A stretch of DNA of 64,000 nucleotides, taken from the NCBI RefSeq assembly GCF_900230215.1, contig NZ_LT907982.1:1-64000 (forward strand), in the 5' to 3' direction. Positions 10,501-19,446 of the stretch are shown piece by piece. The notes below the pieces were generated by a model. It was not told the DNA's origin, made no database searches, and saw only the letters and a program-made list of their open reading frames with translations. The DNA comes from Jatrophihabitans sp. GAS493. Its GTDB lineage: Bacteria; Actinomycetota; Actinomycetes; Mycobacteriales; Jatrophihabitantaceae. Position numbers and translations under genes: made by a program. Within the stretch, counting starts at the first letter, position 1. Each line of letters starts with the position of its first letter.

Positions 10501-11080
10501 TGGGTGGGAAGACGTCGAGGATGCCGCCGCGGACGGCGAACTGGCCGCGGTTCTCGACCAGATCGGCCCGTGAATACCCGGCGTTCACCAGGTCGGCGAC
10601 GATGGTGGCCAGGTCGCGATCGGTGTCGCCGGCGCGGAGCGAGACCGGCGTCAGGTGGCCGAGTCCGGGCACCTGCGGCTGCAACACCGACCGCACCGGG
10701 GCCACCACCACCGAGAGTGGCCCGGAGGCCGGGTCATCGGTCGAGGGGTGGGCCAGGCGGCGCAGCACGGCCAGCCGCTGCCCGACCGTATCGGCCCGCG
10801 GCGAGAGCCGCTCGTGCGGCAGCGTCTCCCAGCCGGGGTAGAGCGCGACCGTGTCCGGATCGAGCAGGCTGCCGAGCGCGGTGACCAGATCCTCGGCCTC
10901 GCGGGCGGTGCTGGTCACCGCGAGGACCGTCCGGGAGGTGCGGGCGGCGAAGCCCGCGATGGCGAAGGCCTGGATCGACGGTGGGCCGGTGAGGGTGAGA
11001 GTGGGCTGATCGACACTCTCGATCAGGGTGGTCAGGGAGGGTTCGGCGACTGCGAGTTCTCGCAATCCAGACAGGCTCAT
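7547..11080 (-). CDS. mfd: Transcription-repair coupling factor Mfd
   Basis: The protein has 1177 residues from the ATG at 11078-11080, which has GAGGA about eight bases upstream. The frame is open for 30 more codons, but they lack a ribosome site. Mfd binds stalled RNA polymerase at lesions, pushes it off the DNA by translocation and recruits UvrA. Domains in order: UvrB-like N-terminal module ([40 protein letters not shown]), RNA-polymerase-interacting CarD-like domain ([17 protein letters not shown], about residues 490-560), RecG-like helicase with Walker [10 protein letters not shown] (about 650) and DEEQRFG (about 748), and the TRCF C-terminal domain. Its 3' end carries the 23-bp triplication. 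Confidence 0.96.
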   Translation of the reverse strand: MSLSGLRELAVAEPSLTTLIESVDQPTLTLTGPPSIQAFAIAGFAARTSRTVLAVTSTAREAEDLVTALGSLLDPDTVALYPGWETLPHERLSPRADTVGQRLAVLRRLAHPSTDDPASGPLSVVVAPVRSVLQPQVPGLGHLTPVSLRAGDTDRDLATIVADLVNAGYSRADLVENRGQFAVRGGILDVFPPTEQHPLRVEFWGDDIEEVRYFKVADQRSLEIAEHGVWAPPCREMLLTDSVRERAAALLAEHPELGELLEPISLGTAVEGMEALAPALVDELTLVLHELPVGTHVIVCDPERVRSRSADLVSTSQEFLAASWAAAAGGGRAPVDLGAASLRSFDEVRDEAIGMGLPWWGITPFGSDSAQTITSTFEPAPTYRGDLEAAVVDLRNWTRDGWQVALVLDGHGTAKRTVERLSDAEVPARLEAVPVPEAGMALVTTGSLLGGLYSPSMKIVVLTETDLTGQRGSLTKDSSRMPTRRRNAIDPIHLAAGDFVVHEQHGVGRYVEMVRRTINGGEREYLIIEYAASKKGQPADRLFVPTDSLDQVTKYVGGEAPSVNRLGGADWAKTKGRARKAVKEIAAELIRLYSARMATKGYAFGPDTPWQRELEDAFAYVETPDQLAAIDEVKADMQKSLPMDRVICGDVGYGKTEVAVRAAFKAVQDGKQVAVLVPTTLLAHQHHTTFSERMSQFPVQLRELSRFTASSDADKVLAGLHDGSVDIVIGTHRILQQTVRFKDLGLVIVDEEQRFGVEHKEYLTSLRTSVDVLTMSATPIPRTLEMSLTGIREMTTILTPPEERHPILTFVGAHDSRQIAAAVRRELLRDGQVFYIHNRVESINRAAAKLAELVPEARIAVAHGQMGEDALEQIMLGFWENRFDVLVSTTIVESGLDIPNANTLIVERADMFGLSQLHQLRGRVGRSRERGYAYFLYPPEKPLTELALDRLATIAQHTELGAGMAVAMKDLEIRGAGNLLGGEQSGHIAGVGFDLYVRLVGEAVAEFRGETEQEFVDVKVDLPVDANLPYDYLPGERLRLEAYRALASASSDEAVEAVRLELIDRFGPIPEPVSNLLAVARFKVLARSYGLTEVSMQGNTIRFGPLELAESAQIRLKRLFDKSLYKQAVATVSVPRPKGIVGKDGKFTEAKFGGEPLRDVPLLTWCAKVLADVVGRE

Positions 11081-11204
11081 TCGGGTCCTCAGCTGGTTCA
11101 GGCACAGCAGAAATATCCCCATTCCAGCTTCGGAGGGGGATTCTCCAAGCGTACCCGCGGCCACTGACAAGGCAGCCCGCGTCGCGAGAAGGCCAGACGG
11201 CCAG

Positions 11205-11906
11205 CTACAGCTGAGCGGCGGCGGCCTTGGTGACGGCGATGAGGTCGTTCTTCACCTGCGCGGCTCGCTCTGCGGTGGCCGGCGACCCCAGCGTGGCTTG
11301 GATCGAGAGCGCCTTGTTCCCCTTGCGGGCATGCAGGACGTAGGTCGTCGGCAGCAGGTACGCGTCATCTCCGACGCCCGACACCGGCACCGCCCCGGTG
11401 GCCGCCGCCTTGGCCCGCGCGAAGGCAGCCGGCGTCGTCGTGGCCAGCGACATCGTCACGCTGCCGCCGGCCTTCGCGTTGGAGGACGTGAGGGTGAAGA
11501 TGCAGAGCGGGCTTCCGATGCCGCTGGTGGTCGCGACGGACTTGGTCACCACGGCCCCGAAGGCGGTCTTGACGTCGGAGGTTGAGGCGATACGGCAGTT
11601 CGGCCCGGAGGCGGCGGTCTGCCCTTCGGCCCCCGGAAGCAGCGAGGAGGGGGCGGTGGAGGGGGTTGCCGAGGCAGTGGGGGCGGCAGTCGGCGCGGAC
11701 GTGGCGGCTGTGCCCGGGGGGCGGGTGGCTGCGGTGCCGGAGGTTGCGCCCGCGGCGGTCGGGGCGGAGCCGGTGGCGGGTGTGGAGGCACTTGCCGACT
11801 TACCGGAGTCGTGACCGCAGGCGCTGAGGGAGAACGTCAGGGCAGCAGCACCCAGCAACGCGGCTCCAATTCGAAACTTGGTAGACCGTGACTGCTCTGT
11901 TCCCAT
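11205..11906 (-). CDS. Putative lipoprotein with Thr/Ala/Pro-rich linker (DUF3558-like)
   Basis: I start it at the ATG at 11906 ([11 protein letters not shown]), with AGGGG about nine bases upstream. Two ATG/start codons further up are alternatives. A signal peptide (residues 1-29) ends in the lipobox LSAC with Cys30, so the protein should be lipidated on the outer face of the membrane. Residues ~35-95 are a low-complexity Ala/Thr/Pro/Ser linker, likely crossing cell-wall material. The C-terminal ~125 residues begin [15 protein letters not shown] and contain a second Cys in SPLCIFTL, a pattern like the actinobacterial DUF3558 lipoproteins. Function is unknown. It is divergent from the GT2 operon. 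Confidence 0.7.
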   Translation of the reverse strand: MGTEQSRSTKFRIGAALLGAAALTFSLSACGHDSGKSASASTPATGSAPTAAGATSGTAATRPPGTAATSAPTAAPTASATPSTAPSSLLPGAEGQTAASGPNCRIASTSDVKTAFGAVVTKSVATTSGIGSPLCIFTLTSSNAKAGGSVTMSLATTTPAAFARAKAAATGAVPVSGVGDDAYLLPTTYVLHARKGNKALSIQATLGSPATAERAAQVKNDLIAVTKAAAAQL

Positions 11907-12066
11907 TTGCGGCATTCCCCTGCTACCTCGGAGCAACTCATCTAGCCTTGAACCCTATGGGTTCGCACCTGCGCGGACCACTCAGACTTAGCCTTCCCAC
12001 ATGAGCCACCAAGATTGAGCGAGTGTCCGGTGGCTCCACACGACAGCGATGAGGGAGACTTACGCG

Positions 12067-12894
12067 GTGACCAGCGTGATAGTGCCTGCTCACGACGAAG
12101 CGAAGGTGATCCTGCGGCTGCTGGATGGCGCACTGGCCGACGCCGCACCCGACGAGTTCGACGTGGTCGTGGTCTGCAACGGCTGCACCGACGACACCGC
12201 GGCCCTGGCTCGCAGCCGACCGGGCGTTCGGGTTGTCGAGATCGACGCCGCCTCCAAGGTCGCCGCCCTGAATGTCGGCGATCGTCACGCGCGGGACTTT
12301 CCGCGGATCTATCTCGACGCGGACATCGAACTCAGCACGCAGTCGCTGCGCCTGGTTCGGGACGCCCTGGCCGAAGCCCCCGCGGCCGCCCCGATGCCGG
12401 TCGTCGATACCCGCGGCGGCAGCCCGCTGGTTCGCGGGTACTTCGCCATCTGGTCGCGACTGGGCTACACCACCAGTCACGTCCTTGGATCCGGCGTCTA
12501 TGGCCTCTCCGAGAGCGGGCGCGAGCGTTTCGGGGAGTTCCCCGACCTCATCTCCGACGATGGTTTCGTCTACTGCCAGTTCGCCCCGTCCGAGCGTCAC
12601 AACCCCCCGGGTGCGAGTTTCACCATCAGAGCACCGCGCACCGTCGCGACGCTGGTTAAGCGGCGCGTCCGCATCATCGCCGGCAACATCGAACTGGAAC
12701 GCAAAACCGGTCTGCAGCCGCAGCACGACGGCCCCGGCTGGCTATCGGTGGTGTGGCACAACCCGCGCCTGGCATTCGCCGCCCCCTTCTTCGTCGGCGT
12801 GAACACCTACGCCTCCCTCGCCGCCCGGCGACGGGCCAGAGCAGGCACCGCCGGCCCATGGAGCCGGGACTTGAGCACGCGGGGGTCAAGCTGA
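12067..12894 (+). CDS. Glycosyltransferase family 2
   Basis: A 275-residue GT-A enzyme. I choose the GTG at 12067 because GGAG lies about nine bases upstream; an ATG at 12049 in the same frame has none. N-terminal [19 protein letters not shown] and [16 protein letters not shown] are the nucleotide-sugar binding part, and YLDADIEL is the metal-binding DXD motif. The acceptor half ([15 protein letters not shown]) resembles cytoplasmic GT2 enzymes rather than processive synthases, with no convincing membrane helix. The stop overlaps the ATG of the next gene by one base, so it heads a coupled operon of glycan genes. Confidence 0.85.
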   Translation: MTSVIVPAHDEAKVILRLLDGALADAAPDEFDVVVVCNGCTDDTAALARSRPGVRVVEIDAASKVAALNVGDRHARDFPRIYLDADIELSTQSLRLVRDALAEAPAAAPMPVVDTRGGSPLVRGYFAIWSRLGYTTSHVLGSGVYGLSESGRERFGEFPDLISDDGFVYCQFAPSERHNPPGASFTIRAPRTVATLVKRRVRIIAGNIELERKTGLQPQHDGPGWLSVVWHNPRLAFAAPFFVGVNTYASLAARRRARAGTAGPWSRDLSTRGSS

Positions 12895-13475
12895 TGGCGA
12901 GAAGTTCAACCGGTCGGCTCAGCCGTGTCGTTCAGGCCGTGATGAGCCTGCTCGCACCCAGCTCGTGGCTGCGCTACGGAAAGATCGCCAACTTCTTCGG
13001 CTACGACGGGGCGGACATCCAGCGGGCCAGCGTCGGCCGGGGCGTGGCGATGTCGCCGACCGTCTCGATCCGCAACGGCGAGCGGGTGCAGATCGGCGAC
13101 GGCTGCCACCTCGGTCAGTGGACCTCGATCTGGGCCGGCGACACCCACGGTCGCATCGTCATCGGTGACCACGCACTGCTCGCCCCACATGTGTTCATCA
13201 CCGCGTCGGACTACGACTTCGACGCCGGCGACGGCCCGGTGATGGATCTGCCGAAGCGCGAGGCCGACATCTACATCGGTGCCAACACCTGGCTCGGAGC
13301 CAACGTCGTTGTGGTGGCCGGGGTGAGCATCGGCGACGGCGCGATCGTCGCCGCCGGATCGGTGGTCACCCGCGACGTGCCGGCGGGCAGTGTGGTGGCC
13401 GGAGTGCCGGCTCGGGTTATCCGTCAACGCGGCGCGGCACCGGGAGTCTCCGATCATCGGCCGGAGGCCCAGTGA
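12894..13475 (+). CDS. Left-handed beta-helix acyltransferase (WcaF/maltose-acetyltransferase-like)
   Basis: A 193-residue protein starting at an ATG whose A is the last base of the preceding stop. After an amphipathic N-terminus ([20 protein letters not shown]) it shows hexapeptide repeats typical of LbH O- or N-acyltransferases: [40 protein letters not shown] with the likely catalytic His in this block, and the closing [16 protein letters not shown] and [10 protein letters not shown]. It would acetylate a sugar residue of the glycan. It is translationally coupled to GT2 genes on both sides. Confidence 0.85.
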   Translation: MARSSTGRLSRVVQAVMSLLAPSSWLRYGKIANFFGYDGADIQRASVGRGVAMSPTVSIRNGERVQIGDGCHLGQWTSIWAGDTHGRIVIGDHALLAPHVFITASDYDFDAGDGPVMDLPKREADIYIGANTWLGANVVVVAGVSIGDGAIVAAGSVVTRDVPAGSVVAGVPARVIRQRGAAPGVSDHRPEAQ

Positions 13476-14389
13476 GCGACGCTGAAGTCTCCATCGTCAT
13501 TGTTCTGTACAACTGCCAGGAGTGGATCCGCCGCTGCCTCGACTCGATTCCGGCCGCGCTTGCCGATCGGACCGCGGAGATCGTCGTCGTCGACAACGCC
13601 TCGGCCGACTCCAGCGCCGACATCGTGGCCGCCGAGTACCCAGAGGTGATGCTGCTTCGCAACACCAGCAATCTCGGCTTCGCGGGCGCGGTAAATCAAG
13701 GAGTGGCCGCCTCCAGCGCGCCCTGGGTGCTGCTGCTGAACCCGGACACCGAAGCCCAGCCGGAGGCCTTCGCCCGCCTGCTGACCTTCGCCGAGTCGAT
13801 GCCGGGGCGCGGCATCTACGGAGGCCGCACGCTGCGCTCGGACCTGTCGGTCGAGCCGTCGAGTTGCTGGGCGCTGCCGACGATCTGGAGCAGCGCCACC
13901 TTCGCCCTCGGCCTGTCGACGGTCTTTGCGCGCAGCCGGCTATTCGATCCGGAGTCGATGGGGAGTTGGCAGCGAGACTCCGTCCGCGAGGTCGGCATGG
14001 TCACCGGTTGTCTGCTGCTGACCCCCCGCACCGTGTGGGACGAGCTGCACGGGTTGGACGAGCGGTACTTCGTCTACGGCGAGGACGCCGACTTCGCCGC
14101 CCGGGCCCGTGACCGTGGTTATCGGCCGACGATCACTCCGGACGCCGCGGTGATCCACGAGATCGGCATCTCTTCGGCCGACGGTGGCTCGAAGACCACC
14201 CTGCTGCTGGCCGGCAAGATCACCTACGCCCGCACCCACCTGCCGGGGCCGTTCGCCGTGTACCTGCTCCGAGTCGGTGTTGCGCTGCGAGCCCTGGGGG
14301 CACGGATCACCGGTCGTGGCACGAAGTGGCGCGTCGCGTGGAGCCGGCGGGAGTCCTGGTGGGACGGCTTTCCGGAGCAGCGCCGATGA
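13472..14389 (+). CDS. Glycosyltransferase family 2, rhamnosyltransferase-like
   Basis: A 305-residue GT2 enzyme beginning at a GTG that overlaps the previous stop by four bases. Motifs: [45 protein letters not shown], the LLLNPDTE metal-binding segment and [21 protein letters not shown]. Together these are the signature of the WbbL/RfbF rhamnosyltransferase-type subfamily. It transfers a sugar, plausibly rhamnose, to the growing lipid-linked glycan in the cytoplasm. It is the third gene of the 12-15 kb operon. Confidence 0.88.
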   Translation: MSDAEVSIVIVLYNCQEWIRRCLDSIPAALADRTAEIVVVDNASADSSADIVAAEYPEVMLLRNTSNLGFAGAVNQGVAASSAPWVLLLNPDTEAQPEAFARLLTFAESMPGRGIYGGRTLRSDLSVEPSSCWALPTIWSSATFALGLSTVFARSRLFDPESMGSWQRDSVREVGMVTGCLLLTPRTVWDELHGLDERYFVYGEDADFAARARDRGYRPTITPDAAVIHEIGISSADGGSKTTLLLAGKITYARTHLPGPFAVYLLRVGVALRALGARITGRGTKWRVAWSRRESWWDGFPEQRR

Positions 14390-14841
14390 GCCGCCTGGAC
14401 GAGGTGGCCGAGCGCGACGGCTGGCGGTGCTGGCTCTGTGACGAGCCCGTCGATCCGGATATGTCGGTGAACGACGACCGGGGGCCAAGCGTCGACGGGC
14501 TGACCAGCGCCAAGGCCGCCAAAGGGAAGACCGGCACGACCGAGCGGTTGGCCCACCGCGGGTGCAACACCCGCAAGGGGGCGATCAAACCAGTGGTGCC
14601 ATGGCCGGCGCGGCTCTTCGTGGCCGACCCGGCTCCGCTCATCGGTGTCGCGGAACGATTGGGGCGCAAGGGCGGCCGCGAGGTTGTGGCCCGGTGCCCG
14701 AGCCGCGCCGACGCCGACCAGACCGCAGAGTGGCTCATCGATCGGTTCAGCCGGCTGGCGCCGGAGCTGGCGGTGACCGCCAGTGTCGAACCGGGCGGCG
14801 GCCAGTTCATGGTCGCGCTCACCGCTGGTTCACGTCGCTAG
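14386..14841 (+). CDS. HNH-like zinc-binding protein of the glycan operon, degenerate active site
   Basis: A 151-residue protein whose ATG overlaps the previous stop (ATGA). Residues ~10-60 look like an HNH nuclease fold: a first CWLC knuckle, then AHRGCNTRKGA, which matches the closing H-x-x-C-N-x-x-K-G helix of HNH enzymes. The central strand, where HNH enzymes carry the metal-activating His (usually DHxxP), reads SVDGLTS instead, so the catalytic His appears to be missing. The C-terminal half (GGREVVARCPSRADADQTAEWLIDR) is a separate small domain. Whether it still cuts DNA is doubtful. Its coupling to glycosyltransferases is unexplained. Confidence 0.6.
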   Translation: MSRLDEVAERDGWRCWLCDEPVDPDMSVNDDRGPSVDGLTSAKAAKGKTGTTERLAHRGCNTRKGAIKPVVPWPARLFVADPAPLIGVAERLGRKGGREVVARCPSRADADQTAEWLIDRFSRLAPELAVTASVEPGGGQFMVALTAGSRR

Positions 14842-14879
14842 CCGACAAGCTGACCGACGGCCGGTGCAGGATAGAAGCC

Positions 14880-15320
14880 GTGACAGACATCAAGACTTTC
14901 GATCATGTCGGGATCACGGTGGCCGACCTCGATTCGGCGACGGCGTTCTTCGTCCGGCTGGGGCTGCAGGTCGAGGGGCGCGCCTTCCTGGAGGGTGACT
15001 TCCTGGACACGGTGAGCGGGATACCGGACGCGCGGACCGAGATCGTCATGCTGCGTCCCCCCAGCGGAGGCACCGGGCTGGAACTGGCCAGGTTCATCCG
15101 GCCCGACCACGTGGTCGGCTCACCCGCCGCCATGGCGAATGAGCTGGGCCTTCGCAACATATGTTTCGAGATCAGCGACCTGCGGGCGACCGTCGCCGGC
15201 TTGGCCGCGGACGGATACGGGCTGGTCGGCGGCATCGGAGAACACGAGGGCAGCTGGCTGATGGCCTACGTCCGCGGACCCGAGGGGATCGTCGTCTCAC
15301 TGGCCGAGCGGATCGGCTGA
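14880..15320 (+). CDS. VOC family (glyoxalase/dioxygenase fold) protein
   Basis: A 146-residue protein from a GTG at 14880 with AGGAT about nine bases upstream. Two beta-alpha-beta-beta-beta modules of the vicinal oxygen chelate superfamily are visible: FDHVGITVADLDSATAFFVRLGL and, later, LRNICFEISDLRATVAGLAADGY ending DPEG-like RGPEGIVVSLAERIG. Candidate metal ligands are His in FDHVGI and Glu in CFEISD and VRGPEG. Members are glyoxalases, dioxygenases, epimerases or drug-binding proteins. Nothing here fixes the substrate. It lies 38 bases after the HNH-like gene and may be the end of that operon. Confidence 0.85.
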   Translation: MTDIKTFDHVGITVADLDSATAFFVRLGLQVEGRAFLEGDFLDTVSGIPDARTEIVMLRPPSGGTGLELARFIRPDHVVGSPAAMANELGLRNICFEISDLRATVAGLAADGYGLVGGIGEHEGSWLMAYVRGPEGIVVSLAERIG

Positions 15321-15569
15321 CCGCCGACGCGCAGACGGCCAACGCGGCGGGTAATCGCGGCGGGTAATCCGGTTGCCCAGCGCGTCGGGGGTGTGACATC
15401 GTTGCCATCGCCGCGATTTAGTCGTGATTCAACGTCGGGAGGTGACACCCATGTACGCAGTATCCGTAGTGGGCGCTCCCTCCAGTGCACGATCGCGCGA
15501 CTGACCTAGTTTGCGACCGACGTAATCGCCACCGGAGCGCCCACCAAGCACTTCGCGAGAGGCGACCCC
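15321..15569. other. Intergenic leader of the patatin gene
   Basis: 249 bases without a large gene. It contains a GGCGGGTAATC direct repeat near 15347-15368, a 17-codon upstream frame with a strong ribosome site, and a long-range inverted repeat (15469-15479 with 15534-15544) that ends about 25 bases before the patatin start. The layout suggests a structured mRNA leader. Confidence 0.5.
15451..15504 (+). CDS. Candidate 17-residue leader peptide
   Basis: ATG at 15451 is preceded by GGGAGGTGA ending about six bases upstream, one of the strongest Shine-Dalgarno sequences in the window. The peptide would be MYAVSVVGAPSSARSRD. Its 3' half covers the first arm of the 11-bp inverted repeat, so translating it would open that hairpin. 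No homologue is known to me. It could be chance, but the ribosome site is hard to dismiss. Confidence 0.35.
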   Translation: MYAVSVVGAPSSARSRD

Positions 15570-16574
15570 ATGAACGCAACACCCTTTTCAAATCAGCACA
15601 ACACCTCGACGACCCCCGCTGACCGGTCGAGCTCGGAACAGCATCAGCCAGAGGCGGATTCCACGTCTCGAACGGCCACCGCGGGCGAACGCGCGCTTGT
15701 CCTCGGCGGCGGCGGATCGACCGGCAACGCGTGGCTCATCGGCGTCATCGCCGGCCTCAGCGCGGCTGGGCTCGATGTGACCGAAGCCGATCTGATCATC
15801 GGGACCTCGGCCGGATCGACCGCGGCGGCGCAGATCAGCGGCGCCTCCCCGAACGAGTTGCTCGCCGCCATCCTCGACGCGGCATCCCAGCCGTCGACGA
15901 CGGCGCCTGGACGCGACCGCAGGCCGCCGGCGATGGGACCAGTGGTCAACCAGCTGCAGCGGTTGCGCGAGATCATCGACTCCGCCGCGGACGTGGCCGA
16001 CCTGCGCCGCAGACTGGGGGCGGCGGCGAGTGACCGCGATGCGACGGCGGACGGTCCCCGGCAGCTGCAGTGGCGGGCCACCGTGGCGGCCCGGCTGCCC
16101 AGCCAGGACTGGCCGGACCGCAGGATGTTCATCACTGCGATCGACGCCGACACCGGCGAGCCGGTCGTCTTCGATCGCCACAGTGGAGTCGAGCTGGTGG
16201 ATGCCATCGCGGCCAGCTGCAGCAACGGCTTCGGACTCCCGCCCTACCGCATCGGCGACCGCCGATACCTCGACGGCGGCTACCGATCCAACGCCGAGAA
16301 CGCCGATCTGGCACTCGGATACGGACGGGTACTCGTGCTCTCACCGTTCGGCGGAAGGTCACTGCATCCGCCGGCCTGGGGCACGCATCTGGCCACCCAG
16401 ATCGAGGAGCTTCGCGCCCACGGCAGCCGGGTGGAGACCATCTTCCCCGACCCCGACGCCGAGCACATGTTCGGTGCGAATGCGATGGATCTGTCGCTGC
16501 GCCCGGCCGCCGCCCGAGCCGGCTTCGAGCAGGGAAGAGCCCGGGCCGAACTACTCGCCCCGTTCTGGCGCTGA
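15570..16574 (+). CDS. Patatin-like phospholipase
   Basis: A 334-residue protein with GAGAGG upstream of its ATG. After a polar, low-complexity N-terminus (1-40) come the patatin elements. The oxyanion-hole glycine loop is LVLGGGGSTGNAW (44-55). The nucleophile elbow GTSAG is at 78-82 with Ser80, and the DGG motif with catalytic Asp is at about 235 (YLDGGYRSNAENADLA). The fold has a Ser-Asp dyad and hydrolyses acyl esters of phospholipids or other lipids. There is no signal peptide, so it is probably cytoplasmic or membrane-associated. It is preceded by a structured leader. Its last 24 bases overlap the end of a remnant gene on the other strand. Confidence 0.9.
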   Translation: MNATPFSNQHNTSTTPADRSSSEQHQPEADSTSRTATAGERALVLGGGGSTGNAWLIGVIAGLSAAGLDVTEADLIIGTSAGSTAAAQISGASPNELLAAILDAASQPSTTAPGRDRRPPAMGPVVNQLQRLREIIDSAADVADLRRRLGAAASDRDATADGPRQLQWRATVAARLPSQDWPDRRMFITAIDADTGEPVVFDRHSGVELVDAIAASCSNGFGLPPYRIGDRRYLDGGYRSNAENADLALGYGRVLVLSPFGGRSLHPPAWGTHLATQIEELRAHGSRVETIFPDPDAEHMFGANAMDLSLRPAAARAGFEQGRARAELLAPFWR

Positions 16575-16802
16575 GGTGCTGATAGCCGCCGACTGGCTGC
16601 GGCTGGGTGGGCGCCGGGCCGAGAACGTCGAACCGCGGGCGGGCTGCACCGGTGCGAATTTGGCCAGGCCAATGGCCGGCATGTCGATGTAGATCGACTC
16701 CATCGCCCCGCTGCGGGAGTACGTCTCATGCCAGAAGCCCGTGCCTGCGCGGTCCTGCAGCAGCCTCGGGTGATTGCCTGGATACGATCGGGCCGTGCTG
16801 AT
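16551..16802 (-). pseudogene. 3' remnant of a DUF4188/monooxygenase-like gene
   Basis: The minus-strand frame ending at TAG 16551-16553 reads PGNHPRLLQDRAGTGFWHE then TYSRSGAMESIYIDMPAIGL and AKFAPVQPARGSTFSARR. This matches the C-terminal half of the DUF4188 (putative monooxygenase) family, where WHE-Y and a Y-NMP-GLAK block are characteristic. Upstream, an in-frame TAG at 16803-16805 closes the frame and there is no start codon. The expected N-terminal half is absent because the RibD-type gene occupies that place. I read it as a truncated gene left by a deletion or insertion. The family call is from memory of motifs and is moderately sure. Confidence 0.45.
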
Positions 16803-17388
16803 CTACTCGATGGGCGTCTCCGTGGACGGCTACATCGCCGATCGTGACGGTAATTTCGGGTGGAGCCCCCCGAGCGACGAGCTCTTCGCCTTCCACCTCG
16901 CGCGCGTAAGTGGGCTCGGCTCCTACCTCTGCGGCCGCCGGCTCTACGAGACGATGCTGCCCTGGGAGACCGAGCCCGCGATGCGCGAGACCGAACTGGG
17001 CGCCGAATTCGCCGACGTCTGGGCTGCACTACCGAAGGTCGTCTTCAGCCGAACCCTGGATAGCGTCCAGGGAAACGCCCGCCTGGCGCGCTCGTCGGTG
17101 GCTGAGGAGATCGCCACGGCGCTGGGCGAGACCGGGAACGGCGCGACAGGGAAGGACGAGATCGGGAAGGACGCCGAGATCGGCGGCCCCGGGCTCGCCG
17201 CCGCGGCGATCGAACTCGGCCTGGTCGATGAGCTGCGTATCTTCCGCCTGCCGATCCTGGTCGGTGGCGGCACGCCCTACCTACCTGTGACGGCCGAGGA
17301 GACACCCCTCGACCTCATCGAGACCAGAACCTTCGACTCACACGTGATCTACGAGCGCTACCGGCGCGCCCGCCCCGACTCACCCTGA
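16795..17388 (+). CDS. Dihydrofolate reductase/RibD C-terminal domain family protein
   Basis: A 197-residue protein from the GTG at 16795 (VLIYSMGVSVDGYIADRDG). The DHFR-like fold shows YSMGVSVDGYIA at the start and GLGSYLCGRRLYETMLPWE. LRIFRLPILVGGGTPYLP is the RibD reductase glycine-loop region. Members bind NADPH and reduce riboflavin-pathway or unrelated substrates, so the substrate is unknown. A Gly/Lys/Asp/Glu-rich insertion at about 115-135 replaces the usual loop before the GG(P)GL element. It converges with a second RibD-type gene. The start lies within the DUF4188 remnant on the other strand. Confidence 0.8.
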   Translation: MLIYSMGVSVDGYIADRDGNFGWSPPSDELFAFHLARVSGLGSYLCGRRLYETMLPWETEPAMRETELGAEFADVWAALPKVVFSRTLDSVQGNARLARSSVAEEIATALGETGNGATGKDEIGKDAEIGGPGLAAAAIELGLVDELRIFRLPILVGGGTPYLPVTAEETPLDLIETRTFDSHVIYERYRRARPDSP

Positions 17389-17397
17389 AGATCTCCA

Positions 17398-17411
17398 CCG
17401 GATTCGTCCGG
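17398..17411. terminator. Small UUCG hairpin between two convergent genes
   Basis: CCGGA-TTCG-TCCGG: a 5-bp perfect stem with a stable TTCG tetraloop, lying between the stops of the two convergent RibD-type genes. It could act in either direction. No U-tract follows, so the call is weak. Confidence 0.35.
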
Positions 17412-17418
17412 GACGGCC

Positions 17419-18024
17419 TCAGCTGCGGCGGTAGCGAATATGGGTGGTCAGAGGGGAGTGAAGCACCTCGACCGGCTCGAAGCCGAAGGACTCAACACCG
17501 TCGAAGATGCGCTCGCCGGAACCGAGCAGCACGGGCGCGATGTCGAGGGTCAGCTCATCGATCACCCCGGCCGCGAGTGCCTGCCGGACCGTCGAGGCTC
17601 CACCGGCGATGTCCACCCCGCTATCCCCAGCCGCCTCAGATGCGGCGGCGTAGGCGGCGTCGAAACCCTCGGTGACGAAGTGAAAGGTCGTCCCGCCATC
17701 CATCGGGATCGGATCATGGCGGTGGTGGGTCAGCACGAAGACCGGCGCGTGGTACGGCGGTTCGGGACCCCACCAGCCCGACCAGTCTTCCTCGTCCCAC
17801 TCCCCACGGATCGGGCCGTACATGTTGCGCCCCATCACATACGCACCGCGGGGGCGCATGAGCCACCCCGTGGCGAGCTGGTCAGCCTCATTGGCCCGGG
17901 GGTCGCCGATGTGCCAGCCGTGCAGCTCCTGCCCCCGCTTGCCCAGCGGGTTCTCCCGGCTCTGATCCGGTCCGGCGACGAAGCCGTCCAATGAGATGGA
18001 CATGTGGCAGGTGGTGTCCGACAC
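17419..18024 (-). CDS. Dihydrofolate reductase family protein (RibD_C type)
   Basis: A 201-residue protein starting at an ATG. CHMSISLDGFVAGPDQSRE is the N-terminal strand and NADPH-site loop, and RGAYVMGRNMYGPIRGEW the second conserved block. VDIAGGASTVRQALAAGVIDE is the phosphate-binding glycine motif, and LTLDIAPVLLGSGERIFDG the closing one. This is the common actinobacterial YyaP/YwjB-like group, which is distinct from true DHFR and from RibG. Substrate is unknown. It is convergent with its distant paralog and followed by a GT4 gene on the same strand. Confidence 0.85.
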   Translation of the reverse strand: MSDTTCHMSISLDGFVAGPDQSRENPLGKRGQELHGWHIGDPRANEADQLATGWLMRPRGAYVMGRNMYGPIRGEWDEEDWSGWWGPEPPYHAPVFVLTHHRHDPIPMDGGTTFHFVTEGFDAAYAAASEAAGDSGVDIAGGASTVRQALAAGVIDELTLDIAPVLLGSGERIFDGVESFGFEPVEVLHSPLTTHIRYRRS

Positions 18025-18050
18025 CGCAACCTCCTGATTGATCGCGACCG

Positions 18051-19388
18051 TCAGGCCCGATGCTGGATGAAATCGGCCAACCGCGCCGGATCGTCCAACG
18101 CTATATAACGTCGGCCGCGAGCGTCGGAGGTCCTGGCGTTCTGGGCAGCCAGAGCCTCGGGGTTGACCGGATACCCGTCCTCGGGCAGGCCGAGCACCCG
18201 CTGCCAGACCCGCACATACTTGTCGCGCTGCGGAGCCCAGTCGAGCTCGGCGGCGACGCGGGTGCGGGCGAGGGCGCCCCGCCGGGCCCGCTCACCGGGG
18301 TCGTCGAGCAGCAGCTCCCAAGCCTGCGCGAAACCGGCGAGGTCTCCGGACGGCAGGTAGATCGCGGACTCGCCGGCCGAGACCCGCGTCTCGACCAGGT
18401 CGAAGCTGATCACCGGTAAGCAGTAGGCCATGTACTCCATCGTCTTGTTCATCGTCGAGACGTCATTGAGAGGGCTCTTCGGGTCGGGGCAGATACCGAT
18501 GTCGGCCGTCGAGAGGTAGTCAGCGATCTCGGGGGCGGCGACCCGACCGGTGAAGGTCACGTACTCGTCGAGGTTGAGTTCGACGGCCAGCTCCTTCAGC
18601 TCCTCGAGGCAATCGCCGAAGCCGAGCAGCGCCAGGTGACAGTCCTGGCGGCCGCGGCCGTGGACGAGTTCGGCGAGGGCCCGCAGCGCCTGGTCGACGC
18701 CGTCCTGCGGCCCCATGATGCCGAGGTACACGGCCAGTCGCTCCTGCCCACCGCGCAGTGCCGGGACCGGCTCGACCGGGCGCATCACCGTGGTGTCCGG
18801 TCCGCTGCGCACGACGGTGACCGTCTGCGGGTCACGCCCGCCGCGGTTCAGCGCGATGCTGCGGTAGGACTCGTTGGTGGAGATGACCTCGTGCGCGGTC
18901 CGGTAGGTCATCTTCTCCAGCCAGCGCAGCGCGCCGAACTGCACTCGGGCCCCGGTGGACTTCGGCGCGCCGAACCGGGATAGGAAGACCTCCGGGTTGA
19001 GGTCGTGCTGGTCGTAGACGAAGCGCTTACCGAATGGGCGGTAGAGCAGCGCCAGCGCCCAGTACGTGTCCGGCGGGTTGCAGGCCTGGATCGCCCCGAA
19101 ACCGTCCCGCGCCGCCACCAACAGCGACAGCAGCGCGGTCACCAGCCAGCAGTAGATGAACTCGTACATGTAGCCCAGCACGCCGGAGGCGGCCGGTGGC
19201 GGCGGGTACTTGTAGATACGGACGCCGTCGATCTCCTGGATGAACGGGTCGCCCGGGCCCTTCGGGCAGATCACCGAGACGCCGATACCGACGTCGCGCA
19301 GCGCCTGGCACTCCAGCCACACCCGCCGGTCCAGCGGCACCGGCAGATTCTGAACGATTATCAGGACTCGTCGTCGCCGTGCGCCCAT
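18051..19388 (-). CDS. Glycosyltransferase family 4
   Basis: A 445-residue GT-B enzyme. I use the ATG at 19388, with AAGGGGAG about eight bases upstream; a GTG two codons earlier is an alternative. The N-terminal half has VLIIVQNLPVPLDRRVWLE and a Pro-rich loop KYPPPP, then FVYDQHDLNPEVFLSRFG. The C-terminal donor half has AVYLGIMGPQDGVDQALRA, VTFTGRVAAPEIADYLSTA and the motif SPLNDVSTMNKTMEYMAYCLPVIS. A Leu/Ala-rich stretch (about 78-98) may sit on the membrane. The closest known type is the GT4 of exopolysaccharide clusters related to WbuB/Cap. It transfers a sugar from an NDP donor on the cytoplasmic side. Confidence 0.88.
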   Translation of the reverse strand: MGARRRRVLIIVQNLPVPLDRRVWLECQALRDVGIGVSVICPKGPGDPFIQEIDGVRIYKYPPPPAASGVLGYMYEFIYCWLVTALLSLLVAARDGFGAIQACNPPDTYWALALLYRPFGKRFVYDQHDLNPEVFLSRFGAPKSTGARVQFGALRWLEKMTYRTAHEVISTNESYRSIALNRGGRDPQTVTVVRSGPDTTVMRPVEPVPALRGGQERLAVYLGIMGPQDGVDQALRALAELVHGRGRQDCHLALLGFGDCLEELKELAVELNLDEYVTFTGRVAAPEIADYLSTADIGICPDPKSPLNDVSTMNKTMEYMAYCLPVISFDLVETRVSAGESAIYLPSGDLAGFAQAWELLLDDPGERARRGALARTRVAAELDWAPQRDKYVRVWQRVLGLPEDGYPVNPEALAAQNARTSDARGRRYIALDDPARLADFIQHRA

Positions 19389-19446
19389 CTGCACTGCTCC
19401 CCTTACCGACTGATCTGTGCGGTGGATGTGGATCTTCGGTAGCAGC

